Shown here piece after piece: positions 8,391 through 16,631 of a stretch of DNA of 64,000 nt. The number at the start of each line of letters is the position of its first letter. Position 1 is the first letter of the stretch. Below the pieces are notes generated by a model. The model did not search any database and was not told the origin of the DNA. It saw only the letters and a list, made by a program, of their open reading frames with translations. Source of the stretch: VMCP01 sp964408945 (GTDB lineage Bacteria; Bacteroidota; Bacteroidia; NS11-12g; UBA955); assembly GCA_964408945.1 (NCBI GenBank), contig CAYPBJ010000004.1, positions 82,247-146,246 on the forward strand, read 5' to 3'. Made by a program: the position numbers and the translations under genes.

Positions 8391-10271
8391 TCATTTAAGG
8401 TTAAAAAAATCATTCACAATAACTGTTGATAAGTTCAAAATGCTAGAATCTTCTTTATTTAATGGCTTTTCAGCATCAATTGACACTTTGTCAGTCCCTA
8501 GCCAAAAAACACCTTCGTCATTTATTAATCCCGTAACTCCAGGTATATTAAACCAAGCAAATCTTGGGTGATTTGCCTCAAGCGCAGGTCTAGAATATCT
8601 AAGTAAACTCCGATTGCCTTTTGGAAATAACTTTTCATTTCTAATTTCATTTTGGCTCCATCCCATCAGATGAAACATCGTTGAATATATATCTGTTTGA
8701 GAAATCGTATAATCAATTCTCTTATTTCTAAATGTTGACTTTAACGCTCCACCTGCGAAAATAATTGGAATATGAAAAAAGTCCTTTTGTCCAAAGTTGG
8801 TTTGTTGTGAACCCAAATTCTTTCCATGGTCAGAAACTAGCACAACCAGTGTATTTTGATATTTATTTGATTTTTTTATTTTACGAAAAAACTCTCCCAA
8901 TTCATGATCCAAATACTTTGCCGTTCTAATCATCTTTTGCTTATCTGAGCCCCTATTATTAGGCACCGCATCATACGGATCGTGCGTACTGAGTGTCAAT
9001 AAACTAATAAATTGTGGATTTTCATTATTAGAAGATGTCAAAAATCGTTTTGAAATTACTTGCAGCATATCAGCATCTTGAATTCCCCAGCTGCCTAAAT
9101 TGTATTTAGTTTTAGTTGATAATGAATTCAGATCGTGAATTTCATCAATTCCAGATTGTTCAAAGTAATATCTCTGATTTGCAAAATGAAGATCAGAACC
9201 GTAGTAAAATGAAGTATGATAATTCAGTGATTTCAAATCTGAAATTATATTTGGCAATTGTGATGATTTCTCCGGAAACGCCAACATTCCTTGCCAAGGA
9301 TGTCCAGGCCAACCACTAAAAATTGAAACTAAACCTTTATCAGTTCTATCGCCCGTGGCATATGCATGGGTAAACGCTAGTCCCTCTTGCGCAATATGAT
9401 CTAAATTCGGTGTGACTGCAGCGATTTTTCCATTAAAAAAATGAGATAATTCTGCAGAAAGTCCTTCTAAAACTATCAGGATGATGTGCGGACTAGTTTT
9501 CTGTAATTTAATTGAATCATTTTCTGATTTTGGAAATAATTTATAATAGTAAGTTGTATCAAAAAAACTTGAATCTTTGAAATGCGATACATCGGGAATT
9601 TGATTTCCTTGAATCAGAGAATACATGAAATTCCAACTGCTATTTAAAGCAAGCTGATTTTCAAAATTCGTATTGAAGCGCATTGCATTTTCAATGGTTA
9701 GTGGACTTTTTCCTAATCCACCCCTGGCGGTAATAGCAAGAAACGCACATAAAATAACTATTTTAAATGGCGCAGACTTATACTCTGGGTATATAAGTTT
9801 AGATAATTTAGAGTATCCCCAATATGCAAATCCGAAAACCAAAAAGATTACAATCACTAAGATAATCCAATTAGCAAAACTCAACGAAGCAAATGCTTCA
9901 GATGGATTCTTCAGGTAAAATAGTGCCTGAGAATTGATTCTACTGCCCCATTGTCGCAATAAAATGAAGTCAGCAAAGTTGGTCGAAACTGTTATTAAAA
10001 ACCATGAAAATAAAGCTAACTTCTCGCCTAATTTCCCTGAAATTAAACCAATCATCAAAATAAGGATTAAGCCATAAGAACTCCATGAAATATCTTGCAA
10101 TAATCCAGAATACCAAATTTCACCTAATCTAACGTCTTGAAACGACAGGCTCACCGCTATTCTCAAAATGCCTTGAATTACAATAAAAACAATCCACAGT
10201 GTACCATAAAACAAGAAAAACCTACTCGAAAGCAGGTTTTTCTTTAGTGATTTGATCAGGTGTGATAACAT
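8391..10271 (-). CDS. LTA-synthase-like membrane sulfatase-fold protein
   Basis: A 626-residue inner-membrane protein with about five N-terminal membrane segments (residues 15-180) and a periplasmic alkaline-phosphatase/sulfatase-fold domain (about 255-560). Ile-Leu-Ile-Val-Leu-Glu-Gly near 265 supplies a metal-ligand Glu, a Gly-Asp-Arg-Thr-Asp-Lys-Gly segment near 307 contains the likely Thr nucleophile, and Val-Ser-Asp-His-Gly near 478 supplies Asp/His ligands. The family includes lipoteichoic acid synthase and phosphoethanolamine or phosphoglycerol transferases. A Gram-negative Bacteroidota cell should not make lipoteichoic acid, so the substrate is probably another envelope polymer or lipid. 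Its ATG overlaps the stop of the upstream gene (TAATG), and a terminator-like hairpin lies inside its first 60 bases. Confidence 0.87.
   Translation of the reverse strand: MLSHLIKSLKKNLLSSRFFLFYGTLWIVFIVIQGILRIAVSLSFQDVRLGEIWYSGLLQDISWSSYGLILILMIGLISGKLGEKLALFSWFLITVSTNFADFILLRQWGSRINSQALFYLKNPSEAFASLSFANWIILVIVIFLVFGFAYWGYSKLSKLIYPEYKSAPFKIVILCAFLAITARGGLGKSPLTIENAMRFNTNFENQLALNSSWNFMYSLIQGNQIPDVSHFKDSSFFDTTYYYKLFPKSENDSIKLQKTSPHIILIVLEGLSAELSHFFNGKIAAVTPNLDHIAQEGLAFTHAYATGDRTDKGLVSIFSGWPGHPWQGMLAFPEKSSQLPNIISDLKSLNYHTSFYYGSDLHFANQRYYFEQSGIDEIHDLNSLSTKTKYNLGSWGIQDADMLQVISKRFLTSSNNENPQFISLLTLSTHDPYDAVPNNRGSDKQKMIRTAKYLDHELGEFFRKIKKSNKYQNTLVVLVSDHGKNLGSQQTNFGQKDFFHIPIIFAGGALKSTFRNKRIDYTISQTDIYSTMFHLMGWSQNEIRNEKLFPKGNRSLLRYSRPALEANHPRFAWFNIPGVTGLINDEGVFWLGTDKVSIDAEKPLNKEDSSILNLSTVIVNDFFNLK
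10213..10244 (-). terminator. Terminator-like hairpin inside the start of the sulfatase-fold gene
   Basis: Arms at 10213-10226 and 10231-10244 pair at 13 of 14 positions around a four-base loop (TTCG when read on the minus strand), with A/T runs at the foot of the stem. The shape is that of an intrinsic terminator, but it sits 27-58 bases inside the coding region of the downstream gene. It may attenuate read-through from the NHL/PKD gene. Confidence 0.4.
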
Positions 10272-12112
10272 TAATCAATGACGATTATTTTTCCAAGTGA
10301 CCAACGATTTTCGTTGTTATGCACCGAAATATAGTAGGCACCGGGATTTAATACAAATTGAGCATTTGTAGTGTTCAATACATTACGACCTGTAGCATCA
10401 TACACTGTTATTATTGAAGATTCAGGTAATCCATCAATGTTCACAATTCCATCGCTTGGATTTGGATATAATTTCAATGAGATTGGCTGTTGAAGATCAT
10501 TCATTACTGAAGTTAAAACCACTTGGATGTAGGATGTTTTTGTGACAGAATGACTTCCAAATGAATTGCTTGCATCTAATTTAACCGTATACTGGCCTGT
10601 TTGAGTGAATTTTAATTGTGGGTTCCTAGATGTAAGTGTTGTTGAATTTTGCAATAAGTATGTGTTAGGAGTGATTGTCCAAGTGTAAGATGTAGGATTG
10701 TTCGCTGTTAAATCAACAAGAGTGATGTTCTCATTAACCATTGGCTTGGTTTTGGTCGCTGTAAAATCAACAACAGGTTTTGCTGTGCTGTTAGTTGAAA
10801 CATTGATATAGTTATTCTTCAATTCTTCGTCAGAAGAGGATGAATTACTTGCTTTCAATTTTACTGAATAAGAACCAGCAGAGTTAAACGAAACATAGAT
10901 TATTGAATCGGTCAATTTGGATCCTGCTTGCAAGGTATATGTAGATGGAGTGATTTCCCAATTTAAACTTGTAGCATATTCAGTAGAACTTTTTATAGAA
11001 ATGGTTTGATCAACAATGGGTGAAGTGTTGTTAGCAGAAAAAGAGGAGTTAACACTTAAAAGCAAAGGAACTCTTCGAATAACATTATTATAATGATCAG
11101 GAATGTAAAAACTCTTTTGGGCCTTCATATATGCAAAATGATACATTCGACCAAAGCGCGCAATTGAAATGTCGCCGTTAACATATCCAGATGTCCCTTC
11201 TTTCCCCGTATACACAGTGAGTTTTCCATTGACATACATTTTTATGCACTGTGCTTCCAGAATATAAATGACATTTTCAACTTTAATTACATCCAATGGA
11301 TAATCCAATCCTTGAGAAATAATAGTGGTAACTTCACCGGTGAATGTATTTACTCTTCGAATTGCTTTATTGTTTCTATCTGCAACCAATAAAAAAGAAT
11401 CACTTTCAAGTCCAATGCCGGAAGGATATGAAAATTGAGCATTTGAACCAGTTCCATTTTTGAAACCTAAAGAACCGTTACCAGCTACGGTTGATACATT
11501 GCTTCCATTGATCAATCGGATGGCATGATTATCAAAGTCACAAACAAAAAGTCTGCCCTTAGAATCAAATTCCAAATCTTCTGGAGAAGCAAATTCTGCA
11601 TCACTTAGAGCACCGTCTTTATATCCTCCAAGAAAAGAAACCTTTCCTGTCATGGTAGACCAAACGGCCTCATTAGATGAGTTTACAAATCTCATTCCTT
11701 TTCTAATCAGGCAATTATTTTTATCTGCAATATAAATATCATTGGTTTTGGGATGAACTGCACAACCTGCTGGCGTTGAAAACCTAGAAATTAAACCTGT
11801 TCCATCGGTGCTTCCAAGGGCTTGGAAATCAGTTGGATCCCCCCTGAATCCTCCTCTATTTCTAGAGATATTACCAATAATTAGCATCACATTGTGCTCA
11901 TCGGTGATATAGATTCTATTGTTTGTATCTATAGCTACACCCAGTGGTCTACTGAAATATTCTTGCGTAACATCATTGGCTGCTGTAGCATTAAACTTGG
12001 CCGAATCAGTATATTGGATACCAGCAATAGTTGAGACGGTTTGAGCTTTTAATTCGAAAATCGAAATAGTCAAACCCAATAAAAGGCCCGTGTAAAGAAA
12101 AGATCTTTGCAT
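10271..12112 (-). CDS. NHL-repeat/PKD protein with type IX (type A) sorting domain
   Basis: A 613-residue exported protein. After a signal peptide (Leu-Leu-Leu-Gly-Leu-Thr-Ile, ending Lys-Ala-Gln-Thr) come NHL-type propeller blades over residues about 25-340, with repeated Gly-Val-Ala-Ile-Asp, Ile-Tyr-Ile-Ala-Asp and Asn-x-x-Ile-Arg-Arg elements. Two PKD-like domains follow (about 355-530). The last 70 residues form a Por secretion tail (Leu-Lys-Leu-Tyr-Pro-Asn-Pro-Ser-Asp-Gly, later Val-Tyr-Asp-Ala-Thr-Gly-Arg). It should cross the outer membrane by the type IX system and be surface-attached or released. No enzymatic residues are visible; binding or adhesion is the likeliest role. It begins 24 bases downstream of purC. 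Confidence 0.87.
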   Translation of the reverse strand: MQRSFLYTGLLLGLTISIFELKAQTVSTIAGIQYTDSAKFNATAANDVTQEYFSRPLGVAIDTNNRIYITDEHNVMLIIGNISRNRGGFRGDPTDFQALGSTDGTGLISRFSTPAGCAVHPKTNDIYIADKNNCLIRKGMRFVNSSNEAVWSTMTGKVSFLGGYKDGALSDAEFASPEDLEFDSKGRLFVCDFDNHAIRLINGSNVSTVAGNGSLGFKNGTGSNAQFSYPSGIGLESDSFLLVADRNNKAIRRVNTFTGEVTTIISQGLDYPLDVIKVENVIYILEAQCIKMYVNGKLTVYTGKEGTSGYVNGDISIARFGRMYHFAYMKAQKSFYIPDHYNNVIRRVPLLLSVNSSFSANNTSPIVDQTISIKSSTEYATSLNWEITPSTYTLQAGSKLTDSIIYVSFNSAGSYSVKLKASNSSSSDEELKNNYINVSTNSTAKPVVDFTATKTKPMVNENITLVDLTANNPTSYTWTITPNTYLLQNSTTLTSRNPQLKFTQTGQYTVKLDASNSFGSHSVTKTSYIQVVLTSVMNDLQQPISLKLYPNPSDGIVNIDGLPESSIITVYDATGRNVLNTTNAQFVLNPGAYYISVHNNENRWSLGKIIVID

Positions 12113-12136
12113 GAGCCGAAATAAATTAATAATTGT

Positions 12137-13093
12137 TTAATTCTCTAAACTACTTATCCCCAATAAGATGCTTTGTTCAATTTTGTTGTAAATATCTGAA
12201 TACGAACGTTTTTCCAAGTCCTTACCAATCATGGCTTTGTATAATTCTAAATATCTTGAAGAAATGTTAACCAACCATTCGTCGGTCATCGTTGGAATTA
12301 ATTGGCCTTCAAGTCCTTGAAAACCATTTTCCATGAGCCATTCTCTAACAAATTCTTTAGATAACTGTTTTTGGGGTTTTCCTTCAGCTTGGAGTTGATC
12401 GTAAGAATCAATGTAGAAAAATCGGCTACTATCAGGTGTGTGAATTTCATCAATCAACATGGGTTCGCCGTCTTTAATCCCAAATTCATATTTAGTATCA
12501 ACCAATATTAAACCTTGCTTTTGGGCATATTGAGTACCAAAGTTGAAAAGTTCAATTGATTTTTGATACAGATAATCAAGATGCTCTTTGGAAATGATAT
12601 TTTTAGCCAATATTTCATCATAAGATGTGTCCTCGTCGTGCCCAGAAGTGGCTTTTGTTGCTGGAGTTATGATGGGGTTAGGCAATCTATCATTTTCTTT
12701 TAATCCTTCAGGAAGAGAAACTCCGCAAAGAACTCTTCCTCCAGACTTATAAACCCTCCAAGCATGCCCGGTTAGATAATTTCTCACAACAAATTCAATA
12801 GGAATTGCATTACATTTCCAACCCATGGTAACATGTGGATCTGGGTTTGAGATTTTCCAATTGGGTATTATATGAGAAGTTAAATCTAAAAATAAGTTTG
12901 CAACCTGGGTTAACACTTGCCCTTTAAACGGAATACTTTTAGGTAGAACATGGTCAAATGCTGAAATACGATCTGTTGCAACAATTACGAGTTTATCATT
13001 TCCAATACCATATACATCTCTTACTTTTCCTCGATAAAAAGATGTTTGATTTGGAAAATAGAAATTGGTAGATGTAAGTGATTGTGTTTCCAT
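12137..13093 (-). CDS. purC: Phosphoribosylaminoimidazole-succinocarboxamide synthase
   Basis: PurC joins CAIR and aspartate using ATP to make SAICAR in de novo purine synthesis. At 318 residues it is the longer form, like the yeast enzyme, rather than the 240-residue E. coli type. Diagnostic segments are Tyr-Arg-Gly-Lys-Val-Arg-Asp-Val-Tyr at the N-terminus, Arg-Asn-Tyr-Leu-Thr-Gly-His-Ala-Trp, Val-Asp-Thr-Lys-Tyr-Glu-Phe-Gly and Ile-Asp-Glu-Ile-His-Thr-Pro-Asp-Ser-Ser-Arg. The gene starts 3 bases after the phoH stop, so it shares the phoH transcript. Another purine gene, purN, lies far away at 29.6 kb. Confidence 0.97.
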   Translation of the reverse strand: METQSLTSTNFYFPNQTSFYRGKVRDVYGIGNDKLVIVATDRISAFDHVLPKSIPFKGQVLTQVANLFLDLTSHIIPNWKISNPDPHVTMGWKCNAIPIEFVVRNYLTGHAWRVYKSGGRVLCGVSLPEGLKENDRLPNPIITPATKATSGHDEDTSYDEILAKNIISKEHLDYLYQKSIELFNFGTQYAQKQGLILVDTKYEFGIKDGEPMLIDEIHTPDSSRFFYIDSYDQLQAEGKPQKQLSKEFVREWLMENGFQGLEGQLIPTMTDEWLVNISSRYLELYKAMIGKDLEKRSYSDIYNKIEQSILLGISSLEN

Positions 13094-13096
13094 TGA

Positions 13097-14053
13097 TTAT
13101 TGATTTTGATCCTCAGATTTTTCGTATGCTTTAATAATTTCTCGGACTAATTTGTGTCTAACTACGTCAGATGTATCAAGTTCAATGATACTAATTCCTT
13201 CAATATTAGTTAAAATTCTTAAAGCTTTGAATAATCCGCTCATTTGCTTTTTGGGTAAATCTATTTGACTCATATCACCAGTAATGATCATTTTAGCATT
13301 GGGTCCCATTCTGGTTAAAAACATTTTTAATTGAAGTTCTGTAGCATTTTGGGCTTCATCTAAAATAACAAAACAATTATCTAACGTTCTCCCTCTCATG
13401 AAGGCAAGCGGAGCAATTTCGACGGTTCGGCTTTCAATCATACTTTTGAGTTTATCTAAAGGAATCATATCCTCAAGCGCATCATAAAGTGGCCTCAAAT
13501 ATGGATCGATTTTTTCCTTTAAATCACCGGGCAGAAAACCGAGGTTTTCACCAGCTTCAACAGCCGGCCTAGTGAGAATGATCTTTCTAATTTCTCTATT
13601 TTTTAGCGCCAACACTGCCAATGCCACAGCTGTGTAGGTTTTACCAGTGCCTGCTGGTCCAATGGCAAAAAGTACATCGTTTGATTTACACGCATCGAGC
13701 ATTTTTCGTTGATTGCGCGTTTTAGCCTTGATTTTTTGTCCACGAGTTCCGATAAATAATACATCATCGTTTAGTTCACGGGCTTCTGGCTCTGTGCCTT
13801 CGGGGATTTCCAAAGCATCTGAGATGGTTCTCTCATTTAACTCTCCTGTGTTGATGTACAATTTTTCTAACACTCCCATCCCACTTCTGAAATTAACAAG
13901 GCTTTCTTGGTCGCCAAACACCTTGATTTCATCTCCTCTAGCTACAAATTGAAGCTTGGGATATTTTGATTTTATGAGATTCAAATGTTGATTATTTGGC
14001 CCATAAAACAACTGTGGGTTGATAATTTCGAGGGTATAGATTAACTCCGTCAA
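13097..14053 (-). CDS. phoH: PhoH family ATPase
   Basis: A cytoplasmic P-loop NTPase of the PhoH/YbeZ type, often linked to RNA metabolism. Walker A (Gly-Pro-Ala-Gly-Thr-Gly-Lys-Thr) lies near residue 130, Walker B (Val-Ile-Leu-Asp-Glu-Ala-Gln-Asn) near 228, and Thr-Gly-Asp-x-Ser-Gln-Ile-Asp after it. I prefer the TTG start at 14053 (318 residues), which places Thr-Glu-Leu at the N-terminus as in relatives and follows a perfect -7 box at 14074-14081. In-frame ATGs at 14095 and 14119 would put the promoter inside the gene and overlap the divergent gene. purC follows after 3 bases. Confidence 0.92.
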   Translation of the reverse strand: MTELIYTLEIINPQLFYGPNNQHLNLIKSKYPKLQFVARGDEIKVFGDQESLVNFRSGMGVLEKLYINTGELNERTISDALEIPEGTEPEARELNDDVLFIGTRGQKIKAKTRNQRKMLDACKSNDVLFAIGPAGTGKTYTAVALAVLALKNREIRKIILTRPAVEAGENLGFLPGDLKEKIDPYLRPLYDALEDMIPLDKLKSMIESRTVEIAPLAFMRGRTLDNCFVILDEAQNATELQLKMFLTRMGPNAKMIITGDMSQIDLPKKQMSGLFKALRILTNIEGISIIELDTSDVVRHKLVREIIKAYEKSEDQNQ

Positions 14054-14073
14054 ACTGTTTTGGATTATTTTTA

Positions 14074-14081
14074 CAAATATA
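14074..14081 (-). promoter_or_regulatory. -7 promoter box for phoH-purC
   Basis: TATATTTG on the minus strand matches the Bacteroidetes -7 consensus TAnnTTTG exactly, 20 bases before the proposed TTG start of phoH. Its position argues against the longer ATG-initiated forms of PhoH. Confidence 0.45.
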
Positions 14082-14887
14082 TGGAAAGCGCCCATGGAAA
14101 TAAGCCAAAAATCATACATTATTGGTCTGACAACCGGTTTGATTCGGTCGATTTCACCATTGCACAGTCTAAATTATTTTCCAATTTTAGCGAATATTCG
14201 ATAGCATTAAGTCCATCAGATATCAAAAAAGGACACTCTGTGTACCAAAGTGTGGTATTACGCCAATTTATGAATGAATTTCCTTACGGAACCATTCACA
14301 TCTGCAATCTTTCATTTATTGCCATTCAAACAAAACGTTATATCATTGCTAAATACAACCATCAACTATTTTTAGGACCAGACAATGGATTTTTCTATTT
14401 GGCCTTTCCTCAAGATGATGTTTCTTATTATATCATTCCAACACAAGGAATTCAATTACCCATAAAAGCATTGACAGATATTTATATTCCTGCAGTTAAA
14501 CGTATTCTAGATAATAACCTTTTTGATATTATTGACACCGTTTATGAGCCCAAGGTACACATGGTCAAGCCATTAGCATTAAATCCTACCATCGCAGGAA
14601 ATACCATCAGATTAACTTGTACCTATGTTGACAACGGCGGCAATGCATTTTTTAACATTCATAAATCTGAATTCTACGAATTATGTAATAATAGGAAATT
14701 CAGAATTAAAACCCTTTTTGAAACCTTTGATCGTATTTCAACTGACTATGATGACGTTCCTGAAGGGCAAATATTGTGTTTATTTGGAAATGGAGATATA
14801 TTTCAAATTGCACAAAATGCCGGAAATGTAGCTCATGCCCTTGCAATTGAACCGAATTCCCAGATAATTGTAGAATTTTTAGATTAA
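14081..14887 (+). CDS. DUF62/SAM hydrolase-fold protein with altered active site
   Basis: A 268-residue protein resembling the SAM hydroxide adenosyltransferase/chlorinase/fluorinase family. The N-terminal domain keeps Asp-Ile-x-x-Gly, Phe-Pro-x-Gly-Thr-Ile-His and Leu-Gly-Pro-Asp-Asn-Gly-Phe. The C-terminal domain keeps a Val-Asp-x-x-Gly-Asn-x-x-x-Asn-Ile element (canonical Asp-Arg-Phe-Gly-Asn). The catalytic Val-Asp-Pro-Gly-Val-Gly loop is replaced by Cys-Asn-Leu-Ser-Phe-Ile-Ala, and the Phe-His-Gly-Arg-Asp motif is not seen, so SAM hydrolysis is doubtful. The ATG at 14081 is chosen; an upstream TTG at 14060 would add 7 residues. It is divergent from phoH with 27 bases between. Confidence 0.62.
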   Translation: MESAHGNKPKIIHYWSDNRFDSVDFTIAQSKLFSNFSEYSIALSPSDIKKGHSVYQSVVLRQFMNEFPYGTIHICNLSFIAIQTKRYIIAKYNHQLFLGPDNGFFYLAFPQDDVSYYIIPTQGIQLPIKALTDIYIPAVKRILDNNLFDIIDTVYEPKVHMVKPLALNPTIAGNTIRLTCTYVDNGGNAFFNIHKSEFYELCNNRKFRIKTLFETFDRISTDYDDVPEGQILCLFGNGDIFQIAQNAGNVAHALAIEPNSQIIVEFLD

Positions 14888-14891
14888 ATAT

Positions 14892-15191
14892 ATGAGCGAA
14901 ATACAACGTCTTGTGAGAATGAGTTTCCAAACTGATCACATTTCCGATTTTATGGAAGTATTTGAAGATTCTAAAGAGAAAATAAGGAATTTCCCTGGTT
15001 GTTTAGCGCTCAATTTAATTGTAGATGTTGAAGACCCAAGTATCATTTACACGTCAAGTATTTGGCGAGCCATTGAAGATTTGGAAAATTACAGAAATAG
15101 CGAACTATTCATCCAAACTTGGAGAAAAACCAAAATCCATTTTAAGGAAAAGGCTCAGACCAGTACGTTTAACGTGATTTACCGATTATAA
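14892..15191 (+). CDS. Antibiotic biosynthesis monooxygenase (ABM) fold protein
   Basis: A 99-residue ferredoxin-like alpha/beta protein of the ABM/quinol monooxygenase type. The order is typical: a first strand (Leu-Val-Arg-Met-Ser-Phe), a helix with Phe-x-x-x-Phe-Glu-Asp, then Phe-Pro-Gly-Cys-Leu, a strand, Ser-Ile-Trp, a helix with Leu-Glu-x-Tyr-Arg-x-Ser-Glu-Leu-Phe, and a closing strand. Members act as small cofactor-free oxygenases or bind haem; many have unknown function. It starts 4 bases after the DUF62-like gene and is probably co-transcribed with it. Confidence 0.72.
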   Translation: MSEIQRLVRMSFQTDHISDFMEVFEDSKEKIRNFPGCLALNLIVDVEDPSIIYTSSIWRAIEDLENYRNSELFIQTWRKTKIHFKEKAQTSTFNVIYRL

Positions 15192-15201
15192 CTAGGTTTT
15201 C

Positions 15202-16602
15202 TCAAAGCCATTTACCTGGATTCAATATTCCGTTGGGATCAAATGATTGTTTTATTCCCTTCATGATATTTAGATGTACATCACTGAGTACAATCTTTAA
15301 ATAAGGCGCTTGCACGAGTCCTATTCCATGTTCTCCGCTAATGGTTCCCCCTAAGGATTTACAAAGTTGAAAAATTTCGACAATTCCCATTGGCACTTCA
15401 TTTTTCCATTGATCTTCTGTCATTTGATCTTTTAGGATATTTACATGCAGATTTCCATCTCCAGCGTGACCATAACAAACACTTCGAAATCCATATTTAT
15501 TGCCTATTTCTTTAACCCCACTCAATAATTCCGGAAGTTTCGAACGAGGTACAACAGTATCTTCTTCCTTGTAAACACTCTGTTGTTTTACCAATTCCCC
15601 CAATGATCTTCTGATTTTCCACCAATCAGCAGACATTTCGGAATTATTGGGTAAATAGACTTCAATGGCTCCTTCCTCCTCAAGAAATGGATATAAATTC
15701 TCGGCGGTCGAGTTAAGTTCATCTATATTGTTGCCATCTAAGATGATAAGAAGGTAAAATGCCGTATTTGCGGGTTTGGGAAAGGGTATTTTCAAAATAT
15801 CCATAGCAATTTCAACACCTGAAACTTCCATAAGCTCAATACCTGCTGGCTCAAATCCATTGATTAATATTGAGTTTACACACGATGCTGCCTTAGAAGC
15901 ATTATCGAATGTTGCGAGCATCAACAATTCTTGAGTTTTCAATGGAATCAACTTTAAAACAGCCTTCGTGACAATACCAAGAAGCCCTTCGCTTCCAATC
16001 ATCAAATGGGTTAAAGAAAACCCTGTGGAGTTTTTTAAGGTATTTGCACCTGTCCAAATTACATCTCCAGTAGGAAGCACCACTTCTAAATTAAGTACAT
16101 AATCTCTAGTAGTTCCATATTTTACCGCTTTCGGACCACCAGCACCGTGAGCAATATTACCGCCAATAGTTGATGATCCCATACTTGCAGGATCTGGAGG
16201 ATAAGTCAATCCAAAAGGTTTCAACATTTCTTTTAGTTCGGCATTTACAACCCCAGATTCAACTGTCACTTGGAAATTCTCATTATCAATTGCCAAAATT
16301 CTATTGAATTTTTTCATAGAAATAACCACCCCTCCAAGAACAGGTAAACATGCTCCAGATAGGCCTGTTCCTGCACCACGGGTATAGACGGAAATTTTAT
16401 GTTCGTTACAATATTTTAAGATATTCGATAACTGCTCAGTATTCGATGGAATCAATAATAAATCGGGTAAAAATGATAGATCTTCAGTGTAATCTCTTGA
16501 GACTGATTCTAAGTCATTCAAATTTTGACTTACATTCGCGTGACCCAGAAGTTCAATAAACCATTGAACATGGTTTTGAGTAAAAGGTTGTTGGGGGACC
16601 AT
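15202..16602 (-). CDS. FAD-linked oxidase, GlcD/D-lactate dehydrogenase type
   Basis: A 466-residue flavoenzyme expected to oxidise a 2-hydroxy acid such as D-lactate or glycolate. The FAD-binding type 4 domain shows Arg-Gly-Ala-Gly-Thr-Gly-Leu-Ser-Gly near residue 80 and Ser-Ser-Thr-Ile-Gly-Gly-Asn with Gly-Ala-Gly-Gly. The C-terminal oxidase domain has Gly-His-Ala-Gly-Asp-Gly-Asn-Leu-His near 379 and Gly-Glu-His-Gly-Ile-Gly near the end. The ATG at 16602 is preferred; a TTG at 16632 would add 10 residues but lies upstream of the -7 box. No iron-sulphur GlcF partner is adjacent. It is divergent from the two-component pair. Confidence 0.9.
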   Translation of the reverse strand: MVPQQPFTQNHVQWFIELLGHANVSQNLNDLESVSRDYTEDLSFLPDLLLIPSNTEQLSNILKYCNEHKISVYTRGAGTGLSGACLPVLGGVVISMKKFNRILAIDNENFQVTVESGVVNAELKEMLKPFGLTYPPDPASMGSSTIGGNIAHGAGGPKAVKYGTTRDYVLNLEVVLPTGDVIWTGANTLKNSTGFSLTHLMIGSEGLLGIVTKAVLKLIPLKTQELLMLATFDNASKAASCVNSILINGFEPAGIELMEVSGVEIAMDILKIPFPKPANTAFYLLIILDGNNIDELNSTAENLYPFLEEEGAIEVYLPNNSEMSADWWKIRRSLGELVKQQSVYKEEDTVVPRSKLPELLSGVKEIGNKYGFRSVCYGHAGDGNLHVNILKDQMTEDQWKNEVPMGIVEIFQLCKSLGGTISGEHGIGLVQAPYLKIVLSDVHLNIMKGIKQSFDPNGILNPGKWL

Positions 16603-16610
16603 ATCGTAAG

Positions 16611-16618
16611 CAAAGGTA
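16611..16618 (-). promoter_or_regulatory. -7 promoter box for the FAD-linked oxidase
   Basis: TACCTTTG on the minus strand is an exact TAnnTTTG, 8 bases before the ATG at 16602. On the plus strand, TAATATTG at 16621-16628 (7 of 8) stands 3 bases before the kinase ATG at 16632, so back-to-back promoters seem to share this 29-base gap. Confidence 0.45.
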
Positions 16619-16631
16619 TTTAATATTGACA

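Noticed and set aside
8391..10271. Idea that the sulfatase-fold protein makes lipoteichoic acid
   Set aside because: The cell context is a Gram-negative Bacteroidota with outer-membrane proteins; only the fold is supported, not that product.
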